This document shows positions 46,001 through 57,700 of a stretch of 64,000 bases of DNA, in pieces (the first letter of the stretch is position 1; each line of letters opens with the position of its first letter). The stretch is from Ettlia oleoabundans (Eukaryota > Chlorophyta > Chlorophyceae > Chlamydomonadales). The stretch lies in the NCBI GenBank assembly GCA_019693395.1, contig JAAMXP010000457.1, positions 1-64,000 of the forward strand, written 5' to 3'. Under the pieces are notes generated by a model, which was given only the letters and a program-made list of their open reading frames with translations, did no database searches and was not told the origin of the DNA. The position numbers and the translations under genes were made by a program.

Positions 46001-49000
46001 CGCTGCTTGCCGCCAACCAGGATCTGGTGCGGGCTAACAGCGACGCGGAGGAGCAGCTGGGCAGTGCCGCCAGGTGAGCGGGGATGAAGTGCACGGTACG
46101 ACGTTGCTTTCGTTAGCAGCTAGGTAGGTTATCGGTAGAAACACCAGTCCATTGGTCACTTGCTGCCTTCCGTTGCCCTCAATGTGAAAGGCACCATGAC
46201 GCAAACTCAAGACCCAACCGACGCTGCCTGCTGTCTTTCTGCTGCCTGCCGTGCAGTGTGGGAGCGGAGCTTGCGGCTTTGAGGGTGCAGCTGGACCGTG
46301 AGAAGGCGCTGGCGGCGCAGCAACAGGCAGATCGTGAAGATGTGCTGTCTCAGCTGGATGCCAGCAGGTGGGTGCTCGGTTCTTTGCAGTGTTGTAACCT
46401 TGCCTGTTGGCTGTCAATAGGCACCCTTGCATGCTATCACGGTGCACATTGTGATTCAATGGTATGTCCTCAACAATAATTGAGTTACTGTTGCAAAACA
46501 ATCATGAGTTTTATACACCCATATTGCAGCCAGCGTGTAGCTGCCCTAGAGCGGGAGGTGCAGGCAAGCCAGCGTGAGGCGGCTGATGCACACGCTGACC
46601 GTCAGCGCCAAGAGGAGGAGCACAAAGCGACGCAGGCTGCAGCTGCGGCGCGCATTGCAGGTAGGGCTCCGCATCTGAGCTTGATAGTGAGCTTGGACTG
46701 CTGTTAGTTGCTGTTGGGCTGGATGGGCAGCTCTTTAGGTGCCCATCCACGTTTGGTGTGGTTGTATGTAGCATGAGTGAGCCACAGTGGCCTAAGGGTG
46801 GCCATCGTGGTGTTCACGTGTCAACATCAGATGCTGAGTGCTTGCATCCGCTGCTCAACAACATGTCCTGGGCTTGAACTTGCATCTCTGTGTGCAGATG
46901 CACTCCAGACGGCAGCAGGACTGCAGAGCCAGCTGGAAGGGCGCTCCGCACAGCTGCGGGAGCTGACAGTGTCCCAGCAGACGCTGCAGGCGAAGGCTCA
47001 CGACCTGACCCAGCGCTGCACCCAGCTGCATGAGGACAACCTGCACCTCACGCGCAAGCTGGCGCAACGGGACAATGAGCTCCAAGGTTGGTGCTCTTGT
47101 TCGGTGGTGGGAGCGAGAAACGGCATGTTTGGGGGCTCTCCTCTGGGGCATGCCTTTAATCTGCTGAGAGGGCTGCAGACTTGCTGCTTTGAGGTTTCCT
47201 GTGTCTGGCAGCTGGTAGATGGCATCGGCTGCCTCCTTGCCAGTCCTTGGCTGGATGCTGGCCAGCTGCAGCACGCTTTGAGAAGCTGACCTGATGCGTG
47301 GTGTCCCCTTTTACTCATGCCATCCTGTTGCAGAGGTGGAGCAGACGCTTGATGACAAGGATGCCGAGCTGGAGAAGCGCCAGGTGGAGGCCCAGAGGCT
47401 GGCAGGTAGCTATTCAAGTGTGTGCAGTGCACATCAAGTCAATGCTTCGTTCGGTGTGTAATAAACAAGTGGTCTCGTATGCCGGGAACCGGACGGATCT
47501 ACAATGCAGTGTTGTGTTTCTCAACAAGCACAGGAAGTCCTTACATACTCAACTCACCTGATTGCGTTCGCTCTCTGCTGCAGCGGACCTTGAGGCGACA
47601 CAGGCGGCCCTGGAGGCCAAGGTTGGGGAGCTGTCTGTTGCAAAAGCAGAGTTGGAGTCTACACAGGCGAAGCTTGGTGACGCCACCGCTGCCATGCAGG
47701 ACGCGCACGAGCAGCTGACTGAGCTTCAGGTCAGTGGAGTCGGTGTCTGTAGCTAGACAGTCGCCTGTTGCATAAAATGGCAAATGATATGCTTTCATGT
47801 ACCTGAGCCCTTCCTGAGAGACTTGTTGGGGTGAGGTCGTACTTGAGCAACAGGTATATTTTGCAAAGGTTTATCAAGTACCCTAGGTTTCACAGTTTTT
47901 CAACAATGGCTGCAGGAGCGCCTGGCTGCCGCAGACTCGCAGCAGGCTGAGCTGGAGTACGAGTTGAGTGACAAGTCAGCCAGCCTGCAGGAAGCTAGGG
48001 AGCAGGTTGTGCAGCTGGAGCAGCAGCTAGCCAAGGCGGGGCAGGCACAGGAGGAGGCGGCGGAGGCGCTTTCTACCCAAGCCACTGCCCAGCTGGAAGC
48101 TGCCCATCAGCGGGCCGAGCAGCTGGCTACAACGCTTGCTGAGCTGGAGGGCCAGCTGGAGACGGTGCGTCAGGAGGCGGCCAACACAGCACAGCAGGTA
48201 CAGCATACGCAGCAGCAGCTGGATGACAGGGAGAAGCAGCTGGCAGACGCACTGGCGGAGGCGGAGCGGCAGCAGAAGGCAGCGGCCACGGCGCAGCAGC
48301 AGGCGAGCGAATTGGCGGCGCAGCTGCAGGGGGTGCAGCAAGGAACTCTCTTGGAGAAGGAGCAGCAGGTGGATAGGGAGGGCAGCTGTGCTGTGCCGCT
48401 CATGTGCAGCAGCTACTAAAGTTGTAATATTGCATGCTCTCCTAGTGCTGAAATGAGCTGAAAGTGGCTGGCCAGTGCCTGCATTGTCCCTGTACCTTAC
48501 GCACCAAACCCTGTGCCTGCAGATCCTGCTTGGGCAGGCAGAGGTGAAGGAGCTGCGGCAGCAGCTGGCGCAGCAGGAGGCGGCCGCAGAGAAGCTGCGG
48601 GTAAGCTGCCTGGCCCCTTTGCGCCTGAACTTTTGCCCGCCTGAACGGTGGCAGATGTTTTCTACAGATGTCCATGTCGTTTCCTTGCTTGCACCCGTAC
48701 AATAGTGGGATTACATTTAAATTGTTGGTATCATCCCGCCTGGCGGCCTAGATTGCTGTTTAGGAGACTGTGTGCCAGAATATTGTGCCACCTCCGTTGT
48801 GCCTTCAGGAGCAGCTCAAAGGCAAGGACAGCGAGCTTGCCACAGCGCAGCAGAACATGGCCGCGGAGGTCAGCGAGGCAGCTCAGCAGGTGCAGCTGCT
48901 GTTGGCGGCGCAGGCACGGGTGGCGCAGCTGGAAAGCGAGCTACTGGAGGCACGGCAGCGGGCAGGGGAGGTCAGGGACCGTGAGGTGGGGCCTGGTGGG

Positions 49001-52000
49001 GCAGGGTGGTATGTTCATCATGCAAGCAGGAGCTGGTCATGCATGGGTTGCGCTTCTGCTGCCACGGTCTGGGCCTAATTGAACATCACTGTTATGCTGA
49101 GGTTATCTATGCATATTGCTTGCTTGCCCAAGTATGCCAGAGAGCAGTATTGTCTTTGCATGAAACGCAATTGCTTCTGTGCTGTCGCAGGCATCCCAGC
49201 AGCCCCTCAAGGTTGCGGAGGCAGTTGTTGCCGCACGCGAGGCTGGTCGGGCGGAGTTGCAGCGGCTGGAGCAGCAGCTGGATCAGGTTGGTTGACAAGC
49301 AGCAGTTTTAGCCGTCATTCAAACATTCTGGTATGCTTCGTGTTGGGCTGCTTGCTGTATTGTCACCTGCCTGCTGCCAACACAGAGACTTTCGGCTTTT
49401 TTCCAATCCGCTGTGCAAATATCTCAAATTTTCTTCTTTCTGTCAATGCTGCACATGCCCTGTATCTTTATCTGCCCAGATCCTATCAACCCTTCTCATC
49501 ACTATGCTGGTGCAGCGTGGGGAGGAGGTGGCAGCTCTGCGGCGAGAGCTAGATGAAATGCAAGAGGTGGCGGCTGAGGCGGCAACCATGACCACAGCAC
49601 AGGCAGAGGTGCGGGTGTCAGGCTGTGCCTGCTGCTGCCTGATGTGCCATCATGGCAGTACATGTGCTGTTTAAGTCTGCATGGAGGGATGCATAAGGCC
49701 GACATTGAAAGAGGCAAGCAAGGCCTGATGGGCTGTGTTTGCTGATTGATGTTGATATTATGTCTTGGCTCAAGCTGCCGGTGGTGCTTGCATCGACATG
49801 CAGGGCCAGATTGGCCAGCTGATTGCGGAGAGGGAAGCCTGGATAGAGGAGGTGCAGGCGCAGCGGGCAGAGGCGACGGGTGAGAGCGTCAGCACTGTGT
49901 TAAAACCATTTCCCAGCATGCAGGCAGAAATATTTCCGCCTTTGCAAGCTGAGCCACAATCATGCATTCTAGGGCTGCATGCCACTTCACACCCAATCAT
50001 AGCAAAGCACCCGCAACCACGTGTGTTTGCTGTTGCCACTTGCTTTACAGCTGCGGTGGAGGCTTCCCGTGTGCTGGAGCGGCGGTTTGCCGAGATTGCT
50101 GAGGAGCGGTCGGCGTTGGCTGCTGCGCTGGAGGAGGTGCAGGGGCGGGCAGAGAAGCTGGAGGAGGAGCTCACACACCTGACGGGTGGGTGAGCAAAGT
50201 AGGGCGAAGGGCACCTGCAAAGGACCATTGCGCAGTTTCTGTTTCCGGGGTGGTGTCAGATTGGCATGCTGAGGAAGCGAGGCATATAGAGCAAGCTGTT
50301 GGGTCTGCTGTAGCACGAGGTCTGCTGTAGCACGAGGCCTGCTGTAGCACGCCCCCATCAGCATCTCGGGTCAACCTCTGGCCATATGAATCTACCTGCC
50401 TTATTGGTTGAGTCGTCTGTTGCCGCAGCTCTGGCATGGCAGGAAACTGCGGTGTGCCCTTGCTGCCTCAAAAGGCCCAGGCCCACTGTTTTGCCTATCC
50501 ATAGCTTCCCATTCTTTGCCTTTGCTCGGTTGCAGGGCAGCAGAACCTGAACCAGCGCATCCAGTACCACAAGAAGATCAAGGACGAGAATGGGCAGCTG
50601 AGAGAGGAGCTGGGCAAGCTGCGCATAGAGCAGCACAGGACGCAGGTGGGACGGGGGGGTTTATTAGTGAGGTGCAGCGCGCCTTGGCTTGCATGTGGCA
50701 GTAGAGGCCAAAGGATTTAGTATTGCGACTGTAGTACTGTGCATGTTTGTGGTATGGATCAGGCGGCAGGATGGCCACGATGCGCACCTTTCTGACATGC
50801 ACTGAGTTTGTGTGATTTAATTGAGTTACACATGTGAATATGGGCCCAATCCTGATGCATGTGCATTCGCTTTCTGGCGTGCGATGCAGGTGCGGTACGA
50901 GCGAATGGTTCAGGAGCTGCAAAGGCTGCGGGAGGCTGCAGGGCAGGTGGGTGCGTGGGCTGGGTTGAATGACTGGATGAAAAGATGGCGGGCGAATGCT
51001 GGGGGCGGTTTGTGCAGCGTCAGTTGTCGTTGCGCCACGTTTGGGCAACATGCAACACACGGAGCAGTTCCATCTGTTGTTACCAGATTTTAATTTGAAC
51101 TGCTCAAGTACAGCACGGTGTGATCATCGCATCTGTGAAGGGGAGTTGCCTCTAAAAAAAGTGGAGCCATGGCTGCATATGCTGTTGTTGGTTGCCTAAG
51201 TGCCACAACCTGCCTACCGCTGCCTGCTACTGTGCACAGGAGGGCCTGCCCGACTTTGACGCCGAGGAGGTGCTGAGGGATGCGCTGGCGGCCACTGAGC
51301 AGCAGAAGCTGCAGGTAAGATAGTGGGTGGGCCATTAGATGAGCCATGTAGTGGGCGGGTGGAGCATTGGATGAGCAGATGGGGTGAGGCAGTGTGGGGC
51401 AGCTGGAGATCACACGTGCCATAGCCCTGACCTTGACAATGTGTTCCCGGCTGAACCGAAGGCTCAATCAAGCAAGATCGGCTTCAAAGGTGCTGCCGAC
51501 AAGCTGTTAACACTGTGATCCAGCTTGTATTGCTCCTCTGTGTCTTTCCTTCCTTATGTGCAGCTGGAGCGGGAGCTTGAGGCCCTGGCTCAGGGGGTAC
51601 TGGCGCTGACGGGGACCACGCAGTCAGGGGCAGCGGACTGCGCTTCATCCGGGTCTGCAGATTCAGCGGTGGGCGTTGCTGGAAGGAGCATGGAGGAGGG
51701 AGACATAGTGCTGGAGTTTGGCACGCCGCGTCCAGGGCGCAACAACACGTCAGCGGCTGTGCTGAAGGTGCGCTGCATCACTGTGGGGAACCCATTTGGA
51801 TATGTGGCTGGGGTTCTGAGGTAGAATGTCTACCCATCATAACAACATCTGCAGCTCGCACTCCTACACTGTATGTCCTGTGGTTTGCACCGCTGCTGCT
51901 GCCCTCCTCTGCAGGCCCGCACAGCTGCGGCTGCTGCACGCCGCGCCCTGGCGGACATCACCGCGTCCCAGGCGGCCACAGCGCGCAGTCTTGAGGACCA

Positions 52001-52109
52001 GGCGCAGCAGATCAGGCTGCTGAAAGAGAGCAGCAAGCTGCAGCGCATGCGACGCACTAGCGCACTGCTGGCCGAGCGGCAGCAGCAAAGTCAGGGCCAG
52101 GTGGCGTAG
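40073..52109 (+). CDS. Kinesin-12 family motor protein
   Basis: Plus-end microtubule motor; plant kinesin-12s act at the phragmoplast and division site, animal KIF15 at the spindle (established). 36 exons close in frame to 1692 aa. Starts/ends: 40073-40264, 40405-40834, 41019-41072, 41255-41473, 41595-41711, 41836-41926, 42099-42190, 42343-42461, 42630-42712, 42820-42913, 43123-43350, 43537-43647, 43864-43939, 44150-44274, 44609-44725, 44865-44972, 45133-45284, 45524-45617, 45895-46073, 46257-46367, 46530-46660, 46898-47086, 47334-47405, 47584-47729, 47916-48368, 48523-48600, 48809-48985, 49191-49286, 49516-49608, 49804-49879, 50051-50185, 50536-50645, 50890-50946, 51240-51314, 51564-51767, 51915-52109. 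Motor about 145-497: [12 protein letters not shown]-loop GQTGSGKT (229-236), NERSSRSH (360-367), LVDLAGSER (394-402). Kinesin-12 marks: [10 protein letters not shown] after the motor and [16 protein letters not shown]. The rest is Gln/Glu coiled coil; [17 protein letters not shown] near the end is also kinesin-12-like. Intron 10 has a GC donor (42914-42915). Confidence 0.95.
42065..42098 (+). repeat. CCTG microsatellite at an intron acceptor
   Basis: Tandem TGCC/CCTG units directly form the polypyrimidine region before exon 7 of the kinesin gene. Confidence 0.8.
44511..44570 (+). repeat. Short tandem duplication in kinesin intron 14
   Basis: CTGCATTTGTCCTGCA occurs twice, about 30 bp apart, with similar flanks. 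Intronic, no function indicated. Confidence 0.6.
50304..50351 (+). repeat. 17-bp tandem repeat in kinesin intron 31
   Basis: Unit TCTGCTGTAGCACGAGG, two exact copies (50304-50320, 50321-50337) and a partial third. Confidence 0.85.
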
Positions 52110-52392
52110 TGGGAAGCCTTGTGTGATGAAACTTGTGGTGTTCTCTTGGTTGGTATCTGTACAGTTTTCCTCTGGTTTGTGTTGCTTGAGTTTGTTTCAT
52201 TTATAGGCTTCAATTGCAGTACAGGCGTTTCCTGGCTCCTTGTGACATAGGACAGACACAACTAGCATGCAACAAAGTGGAATGAACACTAGGGGGAAGA
52301 AACAAGCTGTACCATCCGGCCCAGGGGCGATACACTGCTGCTGATGCCCATCTGAAACTAAGCATCTGTGTTGTTGCTGTGGCCGCTGCAAG

Positions 52393-54448
52393 CTACTGCG
52401 CATGTGGGTGCGGCGGCACAATTGCCACTGGGCGTCGGCAGTTCCTGGATAGGTACTCGGCCACTGTGCCCACGCCTTCCTGTGCCCCTGGCTGCACACG
52501 GGTAAGGCCACAGTGGATTCAAGGCACTGGTGGCACAGAGAAGCAGGCAGAGCTAAGAGGGTCAAAACCGGAGCAAGGCAAGCCCCATGCTGGTGGCACA
52601 TGCAACTGCACAAACATGCAACTGCACATGCAACTGCACATGTGAAAAGTGTGACTGCCTGCGGCATGGGTGGCAGGGCAATTTAGCATGCCACTGTCTT
52701 GCCCCTCTGTCGTGCTGTTGCTAGCAATGCTTGCCTTGTTGTGCGCTGCCAGCACCACCAGAGCGGCATCTCGCTGCTCAATATCTCTGCAGGTAGGCGA
52801 GGCAGGTGGTGTATGTCTGGCAGGCAGGCAGGCCAGGGCTATCAGGTGGCAATCCAGAGCATGTTTCCTCACTATCAACCAACCTACCAATCCAGCTCTG
52901 CTCACTGCATGCTGGTGCCAACCCCCAGCCCCACCTCAACCTCCACTTTCCCATGACCACCTCTCCATTGCCGGCTATCCACCCTCCCTCACCGTACACC
53001 ACATAATACGCAGCCCCACACCCTCCCAGCACTGCTCACCGCAAGAGGAGCTCACACACCCGTGCCTCGCTGCAGTCTGTCCTCTCGGCATAGAGGTGCA
53101 ACTGGTAGGGCACCAGCTGCGGGCGCAGCAGCGGCAGGAACCTGCAGAGTTGACAGCAATGGCAGAGATGGTGAAGTTTGGCTGTGTGGGCTGGGATGGG
53201 GGCCAAGTCGTGGGAAACAGCACACCATGCGGCCTGCCAGGCTTATTCGTAGATTTCCTGCTGGTACTGTGGTTGAGCGCTACGCCAAGCTGCACCACAT
53301 GCTTGCATGGTGTGTCAGCCTTTGCCACGCTGTGCCACATCAGTCCAGCTCACCGTGCCTCCAGCCGCTTCTTGACATCAGCAATCAGCTGCTGCTCCTG
53401 GTGCGTCTCACCGGGCTGGCTGCAACAATCAACACAAAGCGTAGCAGTGGCAATGCATTGCACTTGCAATGGATTAGGCGAACAGTGAGTTTTGCTGCGG
53501 GAATTGCAGAAGGACGACTGTGTGACATTTTTGCTGCAGGTGTAGGTCCGGTGCCGGGTGTCCAACAGGGACCAGATACGAAGGCAAGGGCGGTCGGACA
53601 CCTCCCCACACATGCCCTGCGCAGCAACATCCCCACACCGGTAGAGCACTCGCGACCGCACCACGCATGCACCCATCCACCCATCCACCACCCACCCACC
53701 CAAAGCTGTAGGCAGTACCAGGCAGGCCATGAAAAATCTCCATGGCGGGGACAAGGCACTTCACCACGTAGCTGCATGAGGAGGCACAGAACAATTGGGG
53801 CGGTACATGCTACAAAGGCACCAGGCCAGGGCAGTAATCTGGTTGCAGAGCGTCATCCCAGCGGGGTGACATCTCCCTCTTTCGGATAGGAGAGTTGTCC
53901 AACCATTGACCATGACATCATTTCCCCTTCTCCAACACATGGCACATATGCAGCTTTCAAACTGCAGAAGATAAGTATCGAATGGATCATGTTCGCTGGA
54001 CACTCACGTCATGTGCACCACGTCGCCGTTGCGGTACACATTCTGTAGAGCCCACCTGCAAGCCAGGGAACGGAGGCCTTGTGACGCCTGGCAATGACAG
54101 GCTATGGGGCTAGTAGCGTTGATGCCTGGGGCAGCAATGGTTCCAGCACCACAGCTAACTCGTGTGACGGGAACATGCAGCAGTTGGGGTGTGCCAGCCC
54201 AAGGCTGGCAGCTAAACTGCGCATGGACAAGCAGCCGCAGTATGTGCAAGCTGGATGATTTTCGCCTGGGCGCAAGTAATGCGGAAGACACAGGCATGTA
54301 CTCACTCGCAGGCGGCAGCAGAGGCAGGCGTGTCCTCGGCGCATACAAACAAGCTGCGACGCAGCGGAGTGGCCAGCTGGGCTTGGCGCTGCTGCTGTGC
54401 GCGCTCAGCCTCGCCGGCAGCTCCTTCACCACACGCGGGCGCACTCAT
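52393..54448 (-). CDS. Universal stress protein (USP) domain protein
   Basis: Small Rossmann-like alpha/beta USP fold, often ATP-binding and stress-linked in plants and bacteria (established). Seven exons: 54448-54306, 54055-54008, 53771-53700, 53419-53354, 53141-53040, 52786-52735, 52491-52393; 193 aa, the usual single-domain size with a short N-terminal tail. Pattern: first strand RRSLFVCAEDTPAS, helix ACEWALQNVYRNGD, second strand VVHMTYVVK, a helix ADVKKRLEARFLPLL, strand PYQLHLYAE, helix CELLLRDIEQRDAAL, strand LVVLAAHNK, helix GTVAEYLSRNC, last strand PVAIVPP. The G-2x-G-9x-G(S/T) nucleotide loop is only partly kept (PGAQEGVGTV), so ATP binding is uncertain. Intron 6 has a GC donor (52734-52733) needed to join AAHNK to PGAQEG. 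The 3' end faces the kinesin 3' end, 283 bp away. Confidence 0.85.
52599..52638 (+). repeat. 12-bp repeat in USP intron 6
   Basis: CATGCAACTGCA occurs three times, the last two directly adjacent. Intronic. Confidence 0.7.
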
Positions 54449-54781
54449 ATCGGGCTGGCGCGGCCTGCGCCTGGGAGAGGAGAGGGCGCCCGGAGCGGGT
54501 TCCTCCTTGTCGGCAATATTGATGTTGAGTAGGCTTGTTCGCAGGATCAACCGGTTTGAAGGAAACACAAATGAAGGATTGCAAGCCAAGGGTTTTGCGG
54601 CGGAAGGGTTCTGTCGCGCTGGCGCTGATTGGGATGGCTGTGATCTAACCCGCCCATTTGGCGGAAAAGCACACTCGTTGAAACAGCAAACCAAGATATA
54701 GAAGGAACGCGCTCGGTCGACGGGCAACAGGCTGGTTGATCAGATGCTGGGGAGGGTTTGACGCCCAGGGCATGCTCGAAC
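54449..54781. promoter_or_regulatory. Probable bidirectional promoter, USP and BEACH genes
   Basis: About 330 bp between divergent ATGs. A short open frame extends the USP reading frame upstream to 54727, but the domain needs only the ATG at 54448. No TATA box recognised. Confidence 0.4.
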
Positions 54782-57700
54782 ATGTTATCGGGAGGTTTCT
54801 TTCAGCGGCTGCTTAACGGCGGCGGGCAGCAGCCGGGCAGCGGCAGGCCAGGCTGCGACGGGCGGCAGGCAGGCAGCGGCAGCGAGTCGGTGCAGGCTGA
54901 TGAGCTGGTGGACGTGCGATTTGAGTGAGTAGCTTGCTGGGGTTCGACACTTTCCGGCTGAATTTGTACACTTTGATTGTATATCGACAAAATCTAAAGC
55001 CGATTCACATATGCGGTGTTGCCCGCCATCCGCTGCCCACTCTGGCAGCTGGCATGTTTGCTTCACATGACAGTGTGGCACCTTGTTCGGGGGTTATGCA
55101 GATGCAGCACTGACCGCTTGTTGTGATTGCTTGCTGGAAGGACAGGGCATGTGATTCTGCTATCAAGCACGTGTGTGTGTGTATGTGTGCGTGCTGCAGT
55201 GAGTCGTGCCAGCAGGAGGCAGAGCTGGCGGCTCTGTTCCACAGCTATGAGCGCGCGCTCGACTGCGATAGGGAGGTGAGGGTTGGCAGGCAGCAGGCAA
55301 GAGGAAGTAGCTGCCAATGCCCAGCACATTTGTGTCGTCAACTGAAATGCGTGTGGGAGAGGAAACACCGGGGTATGTGGTTGGCAAGGCCCAGGCTGCT
55401 GCACCTAGTTCCCTGGGAGTTTTGCGCTTCCCTTTAAGTCATGTGCGCATTTCGTTAGTCAAAAGTCAAAGCTCTGCCTACTGTTGGCTGCATTGGTTGC
55501 CGTAACCATGCTGTGCCCTTGCTGTGCATCATGCCTGCTTCAGGTTGCTGGTGAGATACTGCTGGGATTCTTTGACCGATTTGCCAGAGTCTGTGCTGAC
55601 TGGCAGCCCGAACCAAGAGCCATCCTGACAGCCAGGGCTGCGGCGACGCAAGCTGCAGCAGCAGCCGATGCAGGTGGAAGCAGTGGCAGCAGCGGCAGGA
55701 GGGCGCAGCTGCAGCTGGTGACCGGGTGCAGCGGGGGTCACCCGCGCGCCCTGCTGGCTGCAGCTGTGGAGTGTTTGGAGCGGTGCCCTAAAGAGCTCGG
55801 GGCAGTGGCTGCTGCTGCAGCGGCGTCGGCTGTGTCCCCGGTGCCTGTGCCTGCAGTCCCAGCTGTGCCCAGTCAGCAGGTCGATCAGCAGCAGCAGCAG
55901 CATGTGCCAGCACACGATCCAGCGCAGGCCTCACTCGTGGATGCATCCCCTCATCACCCCCAGCCACAGCCGCAGCCATTGCAGCACCCGCATCAGTCTC
56001 TGCTGCAGGCCGGCGGGCTGCCCGTGCTGCGTGCGCTGCGTGTGCTGCTGCGCAGTCAGCACAATCGCGCCGTTTTGGTCGCGCTGGGCCTGCTGCCCGC
56101 GCTGTGCGATCTTGTCCGCCAGCTGTCACAGAAGCTGCAGGCGGCAGCAGGGGTACTGGCGCTGAGAAGCAGCAGCAGTACGGCCAGCCTGGCATCTCTG
56201 ACCGTCACAGCTGGTGGTGGCAGTGGTGCTGCCTCCCCACAACCTCGTTCCCCCGGCAGCATCAGCCGTTCAGCTGGTGGCATCAGTGGCCAGCACGCTT
56301 TGCTTGACCACTTGATGCAGCTGCTGCGGGCCGCTCTTGCTGCGGTGCAAGCTTTTGCCAACTATGAGGCAGCCCAGCAGCAGCATGCGGCAGTGCTGGC
56401 CAGCAGGACCGGCAGCAAGGCAACCAGCCATGCGGTGCAAGCTGCCACGCAACAGGCAGCAGCAGCTGCTGCAACGGCAGCCGCAGCTGCGGGAACAGCG
56501 ATGACGGTGACACCGTTTATAGAGCGGGGTCTGCCGGCCCGTTGCTGCGAGTTGCTTCCTGTGTTGATGCAAGTGCGGCTGCACAGCGGGAGTGGTGGCG
56601 GGACACCTAGCGGTGGCATACAGCAGCAACAACCTTCACTGTCGCAGCAGCAGCAGCAGCATGACCAGGTTGTTTCAGCTGCAGCTGCTCTGGAGCAACA
56701 GGCGCTGCTGTGCCTGCTGGCCCTGCTAGCCGCTGCGCCTGCTGCAACAGCTGCAGCGCTGCAGCAGCAGCAGGGCGGCAGACCGCTGGAGATTTTGGTT
56801 GGCTGCCTGGGCTGGCCGCTGGCTGCCGCAGATCACCAGCTGCCGGATGACCCCGGTGCTGCTGCCACTGCTGAAAGGGACGACAGCACCGTCAGCTTGC
56901 TGTCACCAGCGACGCCGGTTTCGACAGCTGGCAGGCCAGGCGGTGCGCCTGCGCTGGCGCCGGCTCTGACAACCAGTGACGGCTATGTGCGAGTAGGCAG
57001 CGGCGATGGCCTGCGGCCTGCTTGGCAGGAGCTTCAGTTGCAGCTGCTGTCGCTGCAGGTGCTGGGTGCTGCATTCCGGGCTGGCGGTGCCGCCGGCGCC
57101 AGCTGCCTGCGTCTGGCGCAGCATCAGGGCTGCTTACCGCGCCTCACTCAGCTGCTGCAGTGGGCAGCGCTCACCTTTGACACATGCGGGCATTTAGTGA
57201 CAGCTGCAGGTAGCTCAGCAGCAGGCACAGGCGCAGCAGACGTGAGTGGAGGAGCGTCAGCAGGGAATGGCGAGGTTGAGGAGGCAGGCAGCATCGGCAC
57301 ATCTGATCCACCAGCACATCCCACGCCGCCCTCGAGCTTTGAACGCCTCAGTAGCAGCGACAGCGGGGGTGGAAGTGAAGCAGGCACAGAGCTGGCCCAG
57401 CTGTTCCAAGTCCTGTGGGGCTGGCTAGCCGGAGGCAGCGGCGGCAGCAGGGGGCCAGCCAAGGCGCTGCTGCCGCTGGTGCTGGGCGCTATGCTAGATG
57501 CATTCCGACCGGCAACAGCAGCTATGACAACACCAGCGGCAGGTGCAAGCTCCTCAGGTGCAGGCGCTGCTGAGGGGGGCGGGGGTGAGGCAGTAGAATC
57601 GGCTGCCGCTACAGATCAGCCTCTGGCTCTGGTGGCTGCAACAGCCACCCGCAGCAGCAGCATGGGTATGGACAGTGCCTGGGTGATGCATCAGGGTGCT

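Noticed and set aside
55529..56632. Minus-strand frames opposite the large BEACH exon
   Set aside because: Shadows of the Gln/Ala-rich coding strand; no splice logic or motif.
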